From Pseudorhodoplanes sp. (GTDB lineage: Bacteria > Pseudomonadota > Alphaproteobacteria > Rhizobiales > Xanthobacteraceae), in NCBI GenBank assembly GCA_019187085.1, contig JABARS010000033.1, positions 1-54,324 of the forward strand: a stretch of DNA of 54,324 nucleotides, in the 5' to 3' direction. The notes under the pieces were generated by a model. It did no database searches and was not told where the DNA came from. It saw only the letters and a list, made by a program, of their open reading frames with translations. This document shows positions 50,811-54,324 of this stretch, piece by piece. Made by a program: the position numbers and the translations under genes. How positions within the stretch are numbered: position 1 is the first letter of the stretch; the number at the start of each line of letters is the position of its first letter.

Positions 50811-52691
50811 ATGGAGACAAGGCGTTCCCATCGCTTCGACGTCGTGGTGATCGGCGGCGGCCATGCCGGCTGCGAGGCCGCGGCTGCGGCCGCACGCATG
50901 GGGGCTGCGACCGCTCTTGTCACCCATCGCTTCGCCACCGTTGGCGCGATGTCGTGCAATCCGGCCATTGGCGGGCTCGGCAAGGGCCATCTCGTGCGCG
51001 AGATCGATGCGCTTGACGGCCTGATGGGACGCATCGCCGACGCCGGCGGCATCCAGTTTCGTGTGCTTAATCGCCGCAAGGGTCCGGCGGTGCGCGGCCC
51101 GCGCACGCAGGCCGACCGCAAGCTCTACGCCGCCGCCATGCAGGCGGCGATCCGTGCGCAGGACAATCTCGCGGTCATCGAGGCGGAAGCCGACGATCTC
51201 ATCCTCGTGGATGATGCGGTGCGTGGCGTGCGTCTCGGCGATGGTCGCGTGCTGGACACGGGCGCGGTGGTGCTCACCACCGGCACCTTTCTGCGCGGCC
51301 TCATCCATATCGGCGAGACCCAGATCCCGGCCGGCCGCGTCGGCGAAGCGCCCGTGCTCGGCCTCTCGCGCACGCTTGAGCGCGCGGGCCTTGCGCTCGG
51401 ACGCCTGAAGACCGGCACGCCGCCACGGCTCGACGGACGCACCATCGACTGGGCGTCGCTAGCAATGCAGGCCGCCGACAATCCGCCCGAGCCTTTCTCG
51501 ACGCTGACGTCCGCCATCACCAATCCGCAGATCGAATGCGGCATCACCCGCACCACCGAGGCGACGCACGCGGTGATCCGCGCCAATGTGCATCGCTCGC
51601 CGATGTATTCCGGCCAGATCGCGAGCCGCGGGCCGCGCTATTGTCCCTCGATCGAGGACAAGATCGTGCGCTTCGGCGAGCGCGACGGACACCAGATTTT
51701 CCTGGAGCCCGAGGGTCTCGACGACGACACCGTCTATCCGAACGGGATTTCGACCTCACTGCCCGAAGAGGTGCAGCGCACGGTGGTGGCCTCGATCCCG
51801 GGCCTGGAAAAAGCGCGCATCGTGCGGCCGGGCTATGCCATCGAATACGACCATGTCGATCCGCGCGAGCTCGACCCTACGCTGCAGACACGGCGCGTGC
51901 GCGGGCTCTATCTCGCGGGCCAGATCAACGGCACGACCGGCTACGAGGAAGCCGCGGCGCAGGGGCTCGTCGCCGGCCTCAATGCGGCGCGGCGGGCGGG
52001 CGGCGGCGAGGGCGTCACGTTCGACCGCGCCGAAGGCTATCTCGGCGTGATGATCGACGATCTCGTCACGCGCGGGGTCACCGAGCCCTACCGCATGTTC
52101 ACCTCGCGCGCGGAGTATCGGCTGGCGCTGCGCGCCGACAATGCCGACCAGCGCCTGACCGGCAAGGGCATCGCGCTCGGCTGCGTGGGGACGGAGCGGC
52201 GCGCGCATTTCGCGGCGAAGAAGGCCGCGCTCGCGGACGCGCACGCCTTCGCGAAATCCGTCTCGCTGTCGCCGAGCGAAGCCGCCCGTCACGGCCTCCT
52301 CCTCAAGAAGGACGGCCACCGGCGCACGGCGTTCGATCTTCTCTCCTATCCCGATATCGGCATCGAAACGCTGCGCCCGATCTGGCCGCGGCTCGGCGAA
52401 CTCTCGCCCAGCATCGCCGAGCAGCTCGAGATCGACGCCAAGTACGACGTCTATCTCTCGCGCCAGGCCGCCGACATCGACAGCTATCGCCGCGACGAAG
52501 CGTTCGCGCTGCCGGACGATCTCGATTACGGCGCGCTGCCCGGCCTCTCCAACGAGGTACGCCAGAAACTCGCGGCGATGCGTCCGCGCACCATCGGCCA
52601 GGCCGGCAAGATCGATGGCATCACGCCGGCGGCGCTCACGCTGATCGCCGCTTACGTGCGCCGGAACGGCCGGCGCGCGACGCGCGCATGA
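50811..52691 (+). CDS. mnmG: tRNA uridine-5-carboxymethylaminomethyl(34) synthesis enzyme MnmG (GidA)
   Basis: A 626-residue FAD-dependent partner of MnmE. The FAD motif is [59 protein letters not shown] (with the family's conserved stretch), [32 protein letters not shown] and [18 protein letters not shown] are complete; the C-terminal helical MnmE-binding domain follows. I chose ATG 50811; a TTG at 50775 would add 12 residues. Its TGA overlaps a possible rsmG ATG. Confidence 0.97.
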   Translation: METRRSHRFDVVVIGGGHAGCEAAAAAARMGAATALVTHRFATVGAMSCNPAIGGLGKGHLVREIDALDGLMGRIADAGGIQFRVLNRRKGPAVRGPRTQADRKLYAAAMQAAIRAQDNLAVIEAEADDLILVDDAVRGVRLGDGRVLDTGAVVLTTGTFLRGLIHIGETQIPAGRVGEAPVLGLSRTLERAGLALGRLKTGTPPRLDGRTIDWASLAMQAADNPPEPFSTLTSAITNPQIECGITRTTEATHAVIRANVHRSPMYSGQIASRGPRYCPSIEDKIVRFGERDGHQIFLEPEGLDDDTVYPNGISTSLPEEVQRTVVASIPGLEKARIVRPGYAIEYDHVDPRELDPTLQTRRVRGLYLAGQINGTTGYEEAAAQGLVAGLNAARRAGGGEGVTFDRAEGYLGVMIDDLVTRGVTEPYRMFTSRAEYRLALRADNADQRLTGKGIALGCVGTERRAHFAAKKAALADAHAFAKSVSLSPSEAARHGLLLKKDGHRRTAFDLLSYPDIGIETLRPIWPRLGELSPSIAEQLEIDAKYDVYLSRQAADIDSYRRDEAFALPDDLDYGALPGLSNEVRQKLAAMRPRTIGQAGKIDGITPAALTLIAAYVRRNGRRATRA

Positions 52692-52732
52692 GACGGCCGG
52701 CGGCGCGCACGGGGATCGCCGCGGCGAGGGCC

Positions 52733-53371
52733 ATGGATTCGGCGCTGGAAGCGGACCGGGCGCGAGCGCTGCGGTTGATTCACGTTTCACGTGAAACGGA
52801 ACAGCGGCTGGATTCGCTGGTCGCCCTGCTGATTCACTGGCAGAACCGGATCAATCTCGTCGCGCCCGCGACGCTGCCGGACGCGTGGACCCGCCATATC
52901 GCCGACTCGCTGCAGCTCCTGCCGCTCGTGGAAGGCGCCAAGCTCTGGGTCGATCTCGGCTCCGGCGGCGGCTTTCCCGCATTGCCTCTGGCCTGCGCGC
53001 TCGCCGAGCGGCCGGGCGCGCGCATCCATCTCGTGGAGAGCAATCACAAGAAGGCGGCGTTCCTGCGCGAGGCGGCGCGCACATTGGCCTTGCCGGCGAG
53101 CGTGCATGCCGAACGGATCGAGGACTTCGCCGCGCGCTTTGCGCCGGTGGCCGACGTGGTGAGCGCACGGGCGCTGGCGCCGCTGTCGAAGCTGCTTACC
53201 TATGCCGCACCCTTGTTGAAAACGGGGACGACGGGCCTGTTCCTCAAGGGTCAAGATGTTGACGCTGAATTGACCGAGGCCGCTAAATATTGGACCATCG
53301 ACTACGAACTGGCGCCCTCGAAGACCGGCAGCGGCCAGATCTTCATCGTTCACCGCCTCGCAAAAAAATAA
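52733..53371 (+). CDS. rsmG: 16S rRNA (guanine(527)-N(7))-methyltransferase RsmG (GidB)
   Basis: A 212-residue SAM-dependent methyltransferase. NRINLVAPATLPDAWTRHIA and DSL are typical; the SAM motif is LWVDLGSGGGFPALPLACAL, followed by IHLVESNHKKAAFLREAAR and VVSARALAPLSKLLTYAAPL. ATG 52733 has GCGAGGG upstream; ATG 52688, overlapping the mnmG stop (ATGA), would give 227 residues. Codons near the start are constrained by an embedded parS site, which encodes HVSRET. Confidence 0.95.
   Translation: MDSALEADRARALRLIHVSRETEQRLDSLVALLIHWQNRINLVAPATLPDAWTRHIADSLQLLPLVEGAKLWVDLGSGGGFPALPLACALAERPGARIHLVESNHKKAAFLREAARTLALPASVHAERIEDFAARFAPVADVVSARALAPLSKLLTYAAPLLKTGTTGLFLKGQDVDAELTEAAKYWTIDYELAPSKTGSGQIFIVHRLAKK
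52783..52798. other. parS: parS centromere site 2, inside rsmG
   Basis: An exact second copy of CGTTTCACGTGAAACG, 2,054 bp from the first, lying within the rsmG coding sequence and read there as part of HVSRET. It is about 12.6 kb from the candidate origin. Confidence 0.93.
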
Positions 53372-53402
53372 CGGGGCTTCCGGCCAGCGAACGGAAGACG
53401 CC

Positions 53403-54281
53403 ATGATGGACAACGATACTTCGATCGTCCCGACACAGGATGGTTCGGCCATGCCCGAAACCGCGACCGGAACAGTCAAGGCGCCGCGCGTGCTCGCGCT
53501 GGCCAACCAGAAGGGCGGCGTCGGCAAGACGACGACCGCGATCAATCTCGGCACCGCGCTGGCCGCGATCGGCGAGCGCGTGCTCATCGTCGATCTCGAT
53601 CCGCAGGGCAACGCCTCGACCGGACTCGGGATCGACCGCCGCAACCGCGCCTGCTCGACCTATGACGTGATGGCCGGCGAGGCGAAACTGCGCTCGGCGA
53701 TCCTCACCACCGCGGTGCCGCGTCTGCACATCGCGCCCTCCACGCTCGATCTCGCCGGGCTCGAACTCGAAATCTCTTCCGCGCGCGACCGCGCCTTCCG
53801 CCTGCGCAACGCGCTCGAAGGACTGAACGACGGAAAGTCGGGCGACGAGATCTACACCTACGTGCTGGTCGATTGTCCGCCGTCGCTCAACCTGCTCACG
53901 GTGAATGCGATGGCGGCCTCGCACGCGATCCTGGTACCGCTGCAATGCGAGTTCTTCGCGCTCGAAGGTCTGTCGCAACTGCTCAAGACCGTCGAGCAGG
54001 TGAAGCAGACGCTCAATCCCGGCCTCACCATTCACGGCATCGTGCTGACCATGTTCGACGCGCGCAACAATTTGTCGAACCAGGTGGTGGCGGACGTGCG
54101 CGAATTCATGGGCGACAAGGTCTACGACACCATCATCCCGCGCAATGTGCGCATCTCGGAAGCGCCGTCCTACGGCAAGCCGGTGCTGGTCTACGACCTC
54201 AAGTGCGTGGGCAGCGAGGCCTATCTGAAGCTGGCGAGCGAGATCATCCAGCGCGAGCGCGACATGGCGGCGGCGGGCTGA
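53403..54281 (+). CDS. parA: Chromosome partitioning ATPase ParA
   Basis: A 292-residue Soj/ParA-type ATPase that moves ParB-parS complexes. The deviant Walker A is NQKGGVGKTTTAINLGTAL (lysine in KGGVGKT), followed by VLIVDLDPQGNASTGLG, VLVDCPPSLNLLTVNAMAAS, LVPLQCEFFALEGLSQLLKT and VRISEAPSYGKPVLVYD. The N terminus before ALANQ is a short variable tail of about 30 residues. Two ATGs are adjacent at 53403 and 53406. It follows rsmG by 31 bases. parB is expected next but does not fit in the window. Confidence 0.97.
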   Translation: MMDNDTSIVPTQDGSAMPETATGTVKAPRVLALANQKGGVGKTTTAINLGTALAAIGERVLIVDLDPQGNASTGLGIDRRNRACSTYDVMAGEAKLRSAILTTAVPRLHIAPSTLDLAGLELEISSARDRAFRLRNALEGLNDGKSGDEIYTYVLVDCPPSLNLLTVNAMAASHAILVPLQCEFFALEGLSQLLKTVEQVKQTLNPGLTIHGIVLTMFDARNNLSNQVVADVREFMGDKVYDTIIPRNVRISEAPSYGKPVLVYDLKCVGSEAYLKLASEIIQRERDMAAAG

Positions 54282-54324
54282 GGCAGGCGGACAGCGAAAT
54301 CGATTACTATGAATATATTCCTAA
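54282..54324. other. 43-bp tail after parA, AT-rich, no parB start recognised
   Basis: The last bases, including ACTATGAATATATTCC, are far richer in A and T than the surrounding DNA. The only ATG would start MNIFL, unlike ParB. Either parB lies further on or the sequence changes here. Confidence 0.3.

Overview
The window is about 54 kb of high-GC DNA (roughly 65% by eye) that reads as a chromosome segment of an alphaproteobacterium of the order Hyphomicrobiales (Rhizobiales), near the Bradyrhizobium/Rhodopseudomonas/Xanthobacteraceae group. The evidence is gene order (hemC-hemD-mitofilin-hemY; hisB-DUF2628-hisH-hisA-hisF; secB/dnaQ/coaE/maf/PPSR/hemE/rho; mnmE-mnmG-rsmG-parA), the HWE histidine kinase, and two intergenic palindromic repeats of the type scattered through Rhizobiales genomes. 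It is mostly a housekeeping region. I found no CRISPR array, prophage, insertion sequence or defence island, and only one RNA gene (tRNA-Thr).

Left part (1-9.3 kb) is accessory: the 5' end of a TPP-dependent E1 alpha subunit, a DMT exporter, a chromate-resistance pair (rhodanese-ChrB fusion and ChrA), a three-gene NMT1-type ABC importer, an orphan HWE sensor kinase and an HpcH/HpaI aldolase. From 9.4 to 14 kb, on the minus strand, is the heme operon hemC-hemD-mic60-like-hemY. tsaD and gpsA, an EVE-domain gene, a DUF1761 gene and acs (acetyl-CoA synthetase, with a clear terminator) run on the plus strand to 19.2 kb. Next come an L,D-transpeptidase, a secreted nuclease, htpX, rsmB, a heparinase II/III-like gene and purH.

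From 26.6 to 31.5 kb the his operon (hisB, DUF2628, hisH, hisA, a small membrane protein, hisF) is transcribed leftward, with a composite palindromic repeat between hisF and purH; hslV and hslU run rightward with a second repeat between them. A 56-residue ETFPASDP protein, Smr, MltA and a Tim44-like protein follow, then fxsA and secB.

The most informative stretch is 37-54 kb: dnaQ, coaE, maf and PPSR point left, hemE, hemJ and rho point right, and the 399-bp gap between PPSR and hemE has the features expected of the chromosome replication origin (DnaA-box-like sites, GANTC sites, an AT-rich stretch). To its right lie pcaHG with a divergent LysR regulator, a thioredoxin-domain protein, a cold-shock gene, a TauE/SafE exporter and the mnmE-mnmG-rsmG-parA cluster with two exact 16-bp parS sites, one inside rsmG. 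Together this marks an origin/partition domain. The window stops 43 bp after parA, before parB is visible.
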